Shown piece by piece: positions 5,880 to 13,715 of a stretch of 33,808 bases of DNA. Within the stretch, counting starts at the first letter, position 1, and every line of letters begins with the position of its first letter. Source of the stretch: a virus; IMG/VR virus record IMGVR_UViG_3300037245_004426, positions 1 to 33,808 of that record. One strand, given 5' to 3'. Position numbers and translations under genes: made by a program. The notes under the pieces were generated by a model, which worked only from the letters and a program-made list of their open reading frames with translations, searched no databases and was not told the origin of the DNA.

Positions 5880-6518
5880 GTTTTAAATGAGGCCGCTCAA
5901 CGGCTTGGTGTTTCGTTACGCCAAACAGAGGATGAACTAACAAGAAACATGCTAGCTTCAACTGCTTCCTTCATTAACTGTGTGGGTGGAACAAATGGCG
6001 ATAACCCAACTGAACTCACTCGTAGCGATGTCGACGTTATTATCCGCACTCTTGCTGATAACAATGCTTACACAATTGCTGATAACATCGAAGGAGAAGA
6101 CCGGTTTGGAACTGCTCCTGTTAGGGATGCTTACTTTGCTCTTGGTTCAACTCAGCTTATTGGCGATCTTGAACAAGTAAATGGATTTATTGCTAAAGCA
6201 CAATATCCAAGTCAAATGAGTACACTACGCCCTGAGTGGGGAAGTGTCTCAAACCTACGTTTCCTTCTTTCTTCAATCGGATCTGAAACAGTAGCTGGAT
6301 CTAACAACGGAAACGATGTTTTCAACGTTTTCTGTGTTGGTATGGAAGCTTATGCAGTGGTTGAACAAGATGGTTACAGTGCGCAGTTTATCTACCGTCC
6401 ACCTATCTATGATGGACCTTTAGCACTCAATGCTTCTGTTGGATATAAATTTGCACAAGTACCACGTATCACAAACGATGCATGGGTCCTTAATCTTAGA
6501 ACAACATTAAGCGCTTAA
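5880..6518 (+). CDS. Major capsid protein, exon 2 (codons 104-315 and stop)
   Basis: The second exon begins VLNEAAQRLGVSLRQTEDEL and continues through MLASTASFINCVGG, RSDVDVIIRTL, NIEGEDRFGTAPVRDAYFAL, RFLLSSIGSE, CVGMEAYAVVEQDGYSAQFI and YKFAQVPRITNDAWVLNLR. These are hallmark blocks of N4-gp56-like HK97-fold capsid proteins. The 213 codons end at TAA 6516-6518. An open frame runs in from the intron, but the intron-encoded residues are compositionally unrelated and are not expected in the protein. The product is the shell subunit. It is followed at 6530 by a gene with its own AAGGAGG site. Confidence 0.95.
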   Translation, partial: VLNEAAQRLGVSLRQTEDELTRNMLASTASFINCVGGTNGDNPTELTRSDVDVIIRTLADNNAYTIADNIEGEDRFGTAPVRDAYFALGSTQLIGDLEQVNGFIAKAQYPSQMSTLRPEWGSVSNLRFLLSSIGSETVAGSNNGNDVFNVFCVGMEAYAVVEQDGYSAQFIYRPPIYDGPLALNASVGYKFAQVPRITNDAWVLNLRTTLSA

Positions 6519-6529
6519 GGAGGCAAGTA

Positions 6530-7504
6530 ATGGCATCAACAATAATTCAATCAGGTAGCTTTACTTCTACAGGTGTCTCGGTAGACTTAGATCTTCGTTC
6601 AGACGTTGACTGGGTAGAAGTAATTAACTACACACAAATGGCGACTCAACAAACACCAGGTCGTGGTGTAAAGTTTGAGTGGTTAAGAGGAATGGCTACT
6701 GGTACTGGTGTAGAATTCACTAAGGCCGATGGAGCCGACACTCTCCAGGGAGAAACTCTTGCCAGTGGTGGATTCACACTTCTGGACACATCAAGTCAAG
6801 CTCCAGGAAACCTCAATGCAACAATCACAGCTATTTCCAATGCACCGGGAGCTACTATCCCTGCTGTTACCAATTCTGGTACTAACGGACTGGCTGCTGG
6901 TGATGTCGTTAGAATTATCGATGTTACAGGTGCACAACAGCTTGGTGGAATGGATTTCACTGTAGGTAATAATACCTTAAGTACCACTACATTTAGCTTA
7001 GACTACATGGCTCAAATTGTTGCTGGAACTACTGGATCATGGAGAAAAATCGACTTTGATCCTCAGTTTTATCCAAGACGACGATTCATCACAGCAATTA
7101 CCCAAGCAACAAGCGCCGTTATCACTATGTCAGTGACTCATGGCTTAACAGCGGGACAGTCAATTAGGCTTAACGTTCCGTCCGCTTTTGGTATGACTGA
7201 AATGGATGGTCTTCTAGCGAATATTACTGCGGTAAGCACTGCCAACAACACTATAACAGTTGATGTCGATTCTTCAGCATTTACTGCTTTCTCTTTCCCG
7301 CTAACTGCTGGTGTTCCCTTTACACAAGCTCAAGTTATACCGGTCGGAGAGACAGCTAGTGGAACTTATGCAAATACTCTTGATGATGCGACTGACAACC
7401 AGTCTCTCATCGGCATGCGTTTAAGTTCAGGAATTGATGGACCTGCTGGTTCTTCTGGAGATGTTATTTATTGGAAAGCCGGTAAATCTTCTCTAGTTAG
7501 CTAA
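6530..7504 (+). CDS. Virion protein with beta-rich repeats, probable head decoration/accessory protein (324 aa)
   Basis: The gene follows the capsid gene behind AAGGAGG. The product is Thr/Ser/Ala/Gly-rich and predicted beta-structured. It contains two versions of a motif common in podovirus structural proteins: 'GLAAGDVVRIIDV...GMDFTV' (about residues 121-146) and 'HGLTAGQSIRLNV...EMDGLLANITAVS' (about residues 204-236). A similar HNLMLGDYILIEE...LNG unit occurs in the gp10-like protein at 9484. This supports a surface or decoration role on the virion, but the exact position is unknown. The high-expression context and the hairpin after the gene fit a structural protein made in quantity. Confidence 0.7.
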   Translation: MASTIIQSGSFTSTGVSVDLDLRSDVDWVEVINYTQMATQQTPGRGVKFEWLRGMATGTGVEFTKADGADTLQGETLASGGFTLLDTSSQAPGNLNATITAISNAPGATIPAVTNSGTNGLAAGDVVRIIDVTGAQQLGGMDFTVGNNTLSTTTFSLDYMAQIVAGTTGSWRKIDFDPQFYPRRRFITAITQATSAVITMSVTHGLTAGQSIRLNVPSAFGMTEMDGLLANITAVSTANNTITVDVDSSAFTAFSFPLTAGVPFTQAQVIPVGETASGTYANTLDDATDNQSLIGMRLSSGIDGPAGSSGDVIYWKAGKSSLVS

Positions 7505-7510
7505 AAAAAA

Positions 7511-7531
7511 GGGGAGAATATATTTCTCCCC
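7511..7531 (+). terminator. Hairpin after capsid-accessory gene
   Basis: GGGGAGAA (7511-7518) and TTCTCCCC (7524-7531) form a perfect 8-bp stem with a 5-nt loop, six bases after the stop at 7504. The plus-strand tail is TTAAATTAA, only partly U-rich. On the minus strand the stem is followed by eight T, so it may be bidirectional or act as an mRNA-stabilising 3' hairpin that raises capsid transcript levels. Confidence 0.6.
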
Positions 7532-7566
7532 TTAAATTAACTCCAAACGTCACATAAGGAGAATTT

Positions 7567-7962
7567 ATGAGCACTACTACTTTAAAAAAACCTAGAAATG
7601 TTCGCAAGACTTCTGATGAAGAAATGCGACAAATGATGAAAAATGATCACAAAATTGTGAAAGGAATTTTTCGTTGTTATGAGCCACGTGGTGGTTCGAT
7701 GACATTCAGTTTCCGTAAGTACAAGGGAGACGATGTCCTTAAATATACTTTGGTAGATGGAGACATCTATGAACTTCCTCTCATGGTTGCAAAGCACCTC
7801 AATCAAAATTGCTGGTGGCCACAGCATTCTCATGTTTTAGATTCTAATGGCCATCCTTCTGTTGATGTTGGTAAAAAAGTCCAACGTTGCACATTTGATA
7901 GTTTAGAATTCCAAGATATCGTTGAAGAGGAAGATGAGCACACTAGCAACAATAAGGACTAA
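7567..7962 (+). CDS. Hypothetical small structural protein (131 aa)
   Basis: It starts at ATG 7567 behind AAGGAG. The 131-residue product has a basic N-terminus and a compact centre (GIFRCYEPRGGSMTFSFRKY, DGDIYELPLMVAKHLNQNCWW). Its C-terminus is acidic. From memory, small proteins with a 'DG.(V/I)Y.LP..VAKHLN' pattern lie between capsid and adaptor genes in many podoviruses; their role is not established. The last 29 bp overlap the start of the adaptor gene. It is probably a minor head protein. Confidence 0.65.
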   Translation: MSTTTLKKPRNVRKTSDEEMRQMMKNDHKIVKGIFRCYEPRGGSMTFSFRKYKGDDVLKYTLVDGDIYELPLMVAKHLNQNCWWPQHSHVLDSNGHPSVDVGKKVQRCTFDSLEFQDIVEEEDEHTSNNKD

Positions 7963-8920
7963 AGTAAGGCGGCTAACGGGCCGTCCTTCTCCGCAACAAA
8001 TTACCGATACTCAGATCGATGAGTATGTGAATACTTTTTATCAATACGATTTCCCTGAGCACCTGCGTGTTTTTTCTAATACCTCTACCTTCAAGTTTAT
8101 GACAGAAGCGAATGTAGCTGAATATGACCTGAGAACAATGCAGGTAGCCTTCGATGGAGGAACAGAAACTGCCGTAAATATTTATTACAACTTGCAGCCA
8201 CCAGCTTACATCGCGGGTTATCAAAGCTTTTACTCTCAATCTAGAGAGCAATTCCTGCGTATATATCCGGAGCTTGGAGACATTACTTCTTCTGTAACGG
8301 GAGACGGAACGCCGGGGCCTTATACTTTCACTCTTACTAATGTTCCCGTTCTTCAGAATTCTATTACAATTGGAGCAATTGACAGTACAGGAGCAACGGT
8401 AAAGGTAGTGGATAGCCCTGTTAATCGTACGACAGGAAACTGGGAAATCAGTTTATTAGAAACCGCAGTAACTGGGAGCATCAATTATGTTACTGGAGCT
8501 GGGACAATTACTTTTGCAAATAACATTCCTGTGGGAAATGAAATCACCTCCGTATTCACTCCGTATGCCGCTAATAGACCTCAAGCAGTGTTATTCTATG
8601 ACAATGTGATCACACTTCGTCCTGTGCCGGATAAACCCTATCCAGTGGAATTAAATGCTTTTTTAACACCCTCCGCCCTTATTTCTTCTAATCAAGCGCC
8701 TATTTTGAATCAGTGGTGGCAATATTTAGCTTACGGAGCAGCTAAAAAGATTTTTGAAGACTCTCAAGACCCAGAAGGCGTAGATCAAATTATGCGTGGG
8801 TTTAAAGAACAAGAACAACTCGTCTTAAACAGACATGTCGTACAACAGACTAATGAAAGAACAGCTACCATCTATACAGAAATGGTGTCGTTTCCTTATA
8901 GCAACAATAATAGGTTTTAA
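7934..8920 (+). CDS. Head-to-tail adaptor / head completion protein, P22 gp4-like (328 aa)
   Basis: ATG 7934 (MSTLATIRTKVRRLTGRPSP) is preferred to an upstream in-frame TTG at 7922. The N-terminal helical part (TDTQIDEYVNTFYQYDFPEH) and the C-terminal helical part (WWQYLAYGAAKKIFEDSQDP, QEQLVLNRHVVQQTNERT) are the pattern of tail-adaptor proteins that bind under the portal. A beta-rich insertion at about residues 115-215 (DGTPGPYTFTL...TGSINYVTGAGTITF) resembles insertions seen in related adaptors and in the 9484 protein. The order capsid, adaptor, gp10-like supports the assignment. Confidence 0.75.
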   Translation: MSTLATIRTKVRRLTGRPSPQQITDTQIDEYVNTFYQYDFPEHLRVFSNTSTFKFMTEANVAEYDLRTMQVAFDGGTETAVNIYYNLQPPAYIAGYQSFYSQSREQFLRIYPELGDITSSVTGDGTPGPYTFTLTNVPVLQNSITIGAIDSTGATVKVVDSPVNRTTGNWEISLLETAVTGSINYVTGAGTITFANNIPVGNEITSVFTPYAANRPQAVLFYDNVITLRPVPDKPYPVELNAFLTPSALISSNQAPILNQWWQYLAYGAAKKIFEDSQDPEGVDQIMRGFKEQEQLVLNRHVVQQTNERTATIYTEMVSFPYSNNNRF

Positions 8921-8922
8921 TA

Positions 8923-9483
8923 ATGTCATCATATACTTCCAATATTCCGCAGCCCACTGACAACCCTTCAAGCAGTCAAGACCAAATACTCCAAAACTTT
9001 CAGTCTATTTCAACTACGGTGGCTGTTAACCATGTCCAATTTAATGATGCTGATCAAGGGAAGCACAAATTTCTTCAAATGCCTGAAGAATCTTCCGCTC
9101 CTTCCACAGCATCCAATGAAGGTGCTCTTTATACGAAAGATACGGGTTCGGCGCCTAATTTGTTTTGGAGGAATGAATCTAATGGAACTGAGCAACAAAT
9201 GACAAACACGATTCCTGTGACAGTTTCTCCAAACAGACATTGGAATTTTTCTGATGGCCTCCAAATAAGATTAGGAATTGTTACTCATACAGGAACTAAC
9301 ACTCCGGTGGTGTTTTCGTCTCCTTTTTCTAGTGTTGAATACACGGTAATGCTTACTCCAATAGGAGCTGCGGGACTTGTAAGTGGATGGAATGCCCAAA
9401 ACTTATCTACTACGGGATTTACTATGGCTAGTTCAGGGAGTGGGGGAGGAAATTCGTTCTATTACATGGCTTATGGAAGTTAA
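8923..9483 (+). CDS. Tail-fibre-like protein with gp53-type C-terminal domain (186 aa)
   Basis: It starts three bases after the previous stop. The N-terminal 40 residues (SSSQDQILQNFQSISTTVAV) resemble the conserved 'D.....NF..I...F..NH' head of many phage receptor or tail proteins. The C-terminal 70 residues (TNTPVVFSSPFSSVEYTVML, LSTTGFTMASSGSGGGNSFY) follow the 'F..PF...Y.V..T.......W.......TTGF......G...Y.A.G' layout of gp53-like fibre tips. It may be a minor fibre, or a virion component that relies on trimerisation. It is encoded within the head-tail gene run, so a tail-hub-associated fibre is plausible. Confidence 0.65.
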   Translation: MSSYTSNIPQPTDNPSSSQDQILQNFQSISTTVAVNHVQFNDADQGKHKFLQMPEESSAPSTASNEGALYTKDTGSAPNLFWRNESNGTEQQMTNTIPVTVSPNRHWNFSDGLQIRLGIVTHTGTNTPVVFSSPFSSVEYTVMLTPIGAAGLVSGWNAQNLSTTGFTMASSGSGGGNSFYYMAYGS

Positions 9484-11649
9484 ATGGTATTAAAAAGTTT
9501 TCTTATAGGTCCGATGCAAGAAGGGTGGGTAAACCGTGTAGAACCGTTTTATCTTCCCGAAGAAGCTTTTTACGAACTAGAAGATGTTTATGTTTGGAGA
9601 GGAAGAGTCAGGAAAAGGTTTGGATACTCCTTGATTGGACAAACTGAACTGGAATCTCGACTCAGAGTAAACGTAGGCACTACCGATGCTGTTACAGGAA
9701 ACTTTTCTGTTACGGTGCCGGGGGCTATTTTTGAAGTAGGACAAATGTTTTCTATTGGGATCACCCGCTTCACTGTAAATTCGACGGGAACTCCTGCTAC
9801 GCTGCTTACTACAGGAACTGCCACAGGCACCTATAATACGACTACTGGTGCTCTTGTTATCACCGGAAATACGGAAAACCCCTCTACTGCTGTTTATTTT
9901 TATCCGTCCGATCCTGTGATGGGCCTTAGAGTACGGGAAACTTCTTCTGTCAACGCAGAGCAAGTTATCGGATTTGATACTCAATTTGCATATGAAAGGA
10001 CAGGGGGAGCCTGGGGAAGGCTAGGAACTGCTCTATGGGCAGGATCTAATTCTCAATTCTTTTGGAGTGTTAACTATCGAGGAGCCAATCCTTATGAAAC
10101 CTACTTTTATGTAGTTAATAATAATGCTGCTGACAATATTAAATATCTTCCTTCTGGGTCTTCTACTTGGACAAATTTAAGACCTCAACTTAATAGCGGG
10201 GCAACACGCTTCTTAGAAACTTGTCGTGTATTAGTAGCGTTTAAAGATCGACTGATAGCTCTCAATACTATTGAGGATGAAAGTGCCACTGATCGCACCT
10301 ATCAAAACAGAGCTCGATTTTCTCAAAATGGCGATCCACGAGCAGCCGCTACATCTTGGCTTGATGATATCCCAGGAAGAGGAGGTTTCATAGATGCACC
10401 TACACAAGAAGCTATTATATCGGCTGAGAGACTTCGAGATAGACTCATAGTGTATTTTGAAAGGAGCACTTGGGAACTTGTATATACCGGTAATGAGAGT
10501 GCTCCATTTAGATGGCAACAACTTAACGACGAATTGGGGTGTGAAAGTTCTTTCTCGATTATTGGATTTGATAAGACAGTTTTAGGAGTTGGAAACGTAG
10601 GGGTTCATAACTGTAACGGTGTAAATGTAACGAGAATCGATGAAAAAATTCCTAACGAAGTGTTTAAAATTCACAATGGTAATAGCGGTCCTGAGCGTGT
10701 TTATGGGATACGCGATTTTTATAACGAACTTGTATATTGGACTTTTCCTGATGCTTCTGCAAATCCAACTTTTCCAACTCGTGTTTTACTATATAATTAC
10801 GAAAACGGGACTTGGGGCTTTTTTAACGACTCCTTTACATGTTTTGGAAATTATCAGGGAGAATCTGATCTTACTTGGGCTAATGTAGGAGATAGATTTG
10901 GAGAGTGGCAGACTTGGAATACCCCCTGGGGATCTCCCCTCTTCCAGTCAGCTTTTCCATTCATTATTTCAGGAAATCAAGAAGGATTTGTCTTTATTCT
11001 AGACAATGAAAAATCTTCTAATTCACAGTCACTCTATATTACAGACATGACACCAGCCTCAACCTTGACGATTATTAATCATAATTTAATGCTCGGAGAC
11101 TACATTTTAATTGAGGAGGGTGTTGGCATAACATCTTTAAACGGAAATATATTCAGAGTTCAATCCGTCACTGATGATGATAATATTGTCATAGATACAA
11201 CCTTTACAGGCACCTACAGCGGAGGGGCCAAGGCAACCCGGATAAGCAATCTAAAGATCTTATCTAAAGAGTTCAACCCCGGCACTCCCGTGGGTCAGCA
11301 ATTTAGCATGCCTTATGCTGACTTTCTTTTAAATCGGACCTCTCTAGGAGAAGTAAGTTTAGATTATCTAATAGACACAACCGACAATGATTCTATTGCC
11401 GATATGGCGGCTCCAGGCGTTTTGCTTGGAAGTAATATTCTATATACGAGACCTGAAGACAACCAGACATTCCAACCAAATCAACAGCAGATTTGGCATC
11501 GATATTTTATTCAATCTCAGGGAGCTTTTATTCAGCTTTTATTTTCTATGTCTGATGAGCAAATGAAAAATGCGGCTATTTCTCAATCCGATTTTCAGCT
11601 GCATGCGATAATGCTCTACATAGAGCCACAAGGAAGGATCACAGGATAA
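9484..11649 (+). CDS. Packaged-DNA stabilisation / tail protein, P22 gp10-like (721 aa)
   Basis: The ATG directly follows the TAA of the preceding gene. The start (VEPFYLPEEAFYELEDVYVW then RGRVRKRFGY) is the familiar opening of gp10-like tail proteins that plug the portal after packaging. The middle shows a seven-bladed-propeller-like pattern of Trp/Tyr-rich strands (residues about 150-480). A beta insertion occurs near residues 60-140 and an 'HNLMLGDYILIEE' motif unit near 535-560. A C-terminal block from about 590 ends in EPQGRITG. It is longer than P22 gp10, probably because of these insertions. Position after the adaptor and before fibre and ejection genes supports the role. Confidence 0.8.
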   Translation: MVLKSFLIGPMQEGWVNRVEPFYLPEEAFYELEDVYVWRGRVRKRFGYSLIGQTELESRLRVNVGTTDAVTGNFSVTVPGAIFEVGQMFSIGITRFTVNSTGTPATLLTTGTATGTYNTTTGALVITGNTENPSTAVYFYPSDPVMGLRVRETSSVNAEQVIGFDTQFAYERTGGAWGRLGTALWAGSNSQFFWSVNYRGANPYETYFYVVNNNAADNIKYLPSGSSTWTNLRPQLNSGATRFLETCRVLVAFKDRLIALNTIEDESATDRTYQNRARFSQNGDPRAAATSWLDDIPGRGGFIDAPTQEAIISAERLRDRLIVYFERSTWELVYTGNESAPFRWQQLNDELGCESSFSIIGFDKTVLGVGNVGVHNCNGVNVTRIDEKIPNEVFKIHNGNSGPERVYGIRDFYNELVYWTFPDASANPTFPTRVLLYNYENGTWGFFNDSFTCFGNYQGESDLTWANVGDRFGEWQTWNTPWGSPLFQSAFPFIISGNQEGFVFILDNEKSSNSQSLYITDMTPASTLTIINHNLMLGDYILIEEGVGITSLNGNIFRVQSVTDDDNIVIDTTFTGTYSGGAKATRISNLKILSKEFNPGTPVGQQFSMPYADFLLNRTSLGEVSLDYLIDTTDNDSIADMAAPGVLLGSNILYTRPEDNQTFQPNQQQIWHRYFIQSQGAFIQLLFSMSDEQMKNAAISQSDFQLHAIMLYIEPQGRITG

Positions 11650-11650
11650 A

Positions 11651-12175
11651 ATGAGCAGTTCCTTTTCTCCCAATCCTAATAACTTTCTTCCCGAAACATT
11701 CATTCTCCCAGAAGATGATGCTGAGTTTAAAATAAAGCTCTATGAATATTTAAATCAGATAGCTTTAGCTACTAACAGCAAAGACAGCGGCCTATATGAC
11801 ACGGAAGAAAGTATCACTGGAAAACAGTTTGTTCCCACCTTTTCTACCACAAGAAGTTCTAATTCTACTTATAGGGATGTATTTCGAGTGGTGGTAGATA
11901 CCGGGACTCTTCCTAATGCGGGAACTAGCACTACCGCCCACGGAATTACTACTACAGAAACTTACTCTATTGTAGCCCTTTATGGAGGAGCTACCGATCC
12001 TGGGGTTTCTACACTTACAACCGGTATTCCCCTTCCCCATATCAACACGACCACTCCAGGAGATAGTGTAACTTTAACTATCGATGCTACCAACATAAAT
12101 ATCACTACAACCACGGCTAATTACACTGGATTTACTCGCAGTTTTGTAGTAATAGAATACATAAAAGAAATTTAA
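11651..12175 (+). CDS. Virion-associated hypothetical protein (174 aa)
   Basis: It starts one base after the previous stop behind AGGAT. The N-terminal third includes a helical segment (DDAEFKIKLYEYLNQIALAT) followed by a Thr-rich beta region (DVFRVVVDTGTLPNAGTSTT AHGIT..., then NITTTTANYTGFTRSFVVIE near the end). Proteins with an 'L..FL......L..IA.A.N.K..G.Y' opening and a 'R.V...G.LPN.' core are common in podovirus tail regions and are thought to be tail or fibre accessory proteins. The exact function is unknown. It is followed by the ejection-type genes. Confidence 0.65.
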   Translation: MSSSFSPNPNNFLPETFILPEDDAEFKIKLYEYLNQIALATNSKDSGLYDTEESITGKQFVPTFSTTRSSNSTYRDVFRVVVDTGTLPNAGTSTTAHGITTTETYSIVALYGGATDPGVSTLTTGIPLPHINTTTPGDSVTLTIDATNINITTTTANYTGFTRSFVVIEYIKEI

Positions 12176-12189
12176 AAATAGGTGTTCCT

Positions 12190-12696
12190 ATGGCCTTCAT
12201 GGATTTCCTCTTCGGAGAAGGTGAAAAAACAAAAACTAAACCAATTTATTCTCCCCAGCAAGAACAGCTGTTAGGAACTGCGCGAGGCGGATTGCAACAG
12301 CAACTTCCAATGGGACTAGAGAACCTTCGCAAGATTTTAGGGGGAGATGAAGAAACTTTTGAGTCATTTTTTGCCCCGGCCCGCAGAGGGTTTGAACAAA
12401 AGACTCTACCATCCATAGCTGAAAGATTTACTGGCATGTTGGGAGAAGGAAGCCAACGGTCGTCCGCTTTTGGTCAACAGTTAGGCCAAGCCGGAAAAGA
12501 ATTTGAAGAAGATATCTTTTCCCAGAGACTTGGAATGCAGCAAGGAGCTCTACAGCAATTACTTCAACTCCTGCAACCTTCACTAGCTCCCACACAATAT
12601 GAATACACTAAACCAAGACAACCAGGGTTTTTAGAGAATATTTTAGCCGCCGTAGCTCAAGGAGCTGGCTCTGGTTTAACACAGGGATTCGCATGA
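12190..12696 (+). CDS. Ejection-type / internal virion protein (168 aa)
   Basis: The first of three overlapping genes (stop of this one overlaps the next start as ATGA). The product is Gln- and Leu-rich and helical (GLQQQLPMGLENLRKILGGD; GMQQGALQQLLQLLQPSLAP). It begins with a short hydrophobic segment (MAFMDFLFG) and ends in a Gly/Ala-rich segment (ILAAVAQGAGSGLTQGF). This combination is typical of podovirus DNA-ejection proteins that leave the capsid to build a conduit through the envelope. There is no enzymatic motif. The assignment rests on composition and position. Confidence 0.6.
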   Translation: MAFMDFLFGEGEKTKTKPIYSPQQEQLLGTARGGLQQQLPMGLENLRKILGGDEETFESFFAPARRGFEQKTLPSIAERFTGMLGEGSQRSSAFGQQLGQAGKEFEEDIFSQRLGMQQGALQQLLQLLQPSLAPTQYEYTKPRQPGFLENILAAVAQGAGSGLTQGFA

Positions 12697-13715
12697 CCAT
12701 TTATACTTCCCCCGAAATGTTTGAAGATCCTACTCCTTCTGCTGGTCAACGGATTGGTGGCGCTTTTGCTGGAGGCATTGGCTCTGGTTTAGAAATGCTT
12801 ATTGGAAGCAAAATCCAAAATCTTCGCACCCAACATCAGAAAAAAGCCCTTCTTTCTAAAGGATTTCCTCCGGAGATTGCAGAGATTTGGGGAGAACTCA
12901 CTGAAGGTGGCAAAACACAATTTGCTAGCATGTTTATGGATCAGCTTCAAAGAGAGCCCGAAGTCCAAGGTGAAATAGAAATGGGAGAAGAGTCCGTGGG
13001 ACCTTCCCGAACATCAGGGCTCACCCCCAAGGAATCTGTAGCTCGTCAAGACAAACGTTATGACAAAAACTTACCTCTCTTTCAAGAACATGAAAAAAAG
13101 AAGCGTGGTCAAGAATTAGAGAACGTTAAAATTGATCAGCTTCAAAGACTAAACGAATCAGGAGCTCTTCCAGAAGGACTCGGTAGAATTAATGTTCATC
13201 CAAAGACAGGAGAGCTGGTTTTGCCCGCTGCCGCTTCTGGTGAAACACAACTGTTCGTTAAAACAATAAATGACTTTCTAGCTGGAGCTAAAGATACATT
13301 TGGGGCTCGTGTCACTAACTTCGAAGTAGATCGCTTCATGAAAAGACTTCCTTCTCTAGCCAATACAAGTGATGGTAGAACATTAATACTTAGACAGATG
13401 GAAATAATTAACGAGCTTAATCAACTTCATGATAACGGAGTTTTAAATGCATTTGAGAATGCAGGTGGAATTCGAAACGTTGATTATGACAAAGCAGTAC
13501 GTGAAGGTAGAAGGTCTTCACATAAAAGAGAAAAGGAACTGAAAAGCGAATTTTCTACTCTTGTTTCTGAAGGCCCAAAAAAATCCTCAACTCCCAAAAC
13601 AGAAGAAATTTCTGTTGAGGAAGTGTTAATGTTAGATCCAGCGGGGAACGTACGAAAGTTAAAAAAATCTGACGCCGCAGAAGCGAAAAAAGCAGGTTAT
13701 AAATTATATAAATGA
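12693..13715 (+). CDS. Ejection-type / internal virion protein (340 aa)
   Basis: ATG 12693 overlaps the preceding stop by 4 bp, and its own stop overlaps the next start by 4 bp. A Gly-rich amphipathic N-terminus (GQRIGGAFAGGIGSGLEMLI) is followed by long charged helical segments (residues about 50-310) and a basic C-terminus. The N-terminal motif matches the C-terminal Gly-rich motif of the preceding protein and resembles membrane-interacting segments of ejection proteins. No lytic transglycosylase or other enzyme motif is visible. A virion-internal role is inferred from the operon. Confidence 0.6.
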   Translation: MTIYTSPEMFEDPTPSAGQRIGGAFAGGIGSGLEMLIGSKIQNLRTQHQKKALLSKGFPPEIAEIWGELTEGGKTQFASMFMDQLQREPEVQGEIEMGEESVGPSRTSGLTPKESVARQDKRYDKNLPLFQEHEKKKRGQELENVKIDQLQRLNESGALPEGLGRINVHPKTGELVLPAAASGETQLFVKTINDFLAGAKDTFGARVTNFEVDRFMKRLPSLANTSDGRTLILRQMEIINELNQLHDNGVLNAFENAGGIRNVDYDKAVREGRRSSHKREKELKSEFSTLVSEGPKKSSTPKTEEISVEEVLMLDPAGNVRKLKKSDAAEAKKAGYKLYK

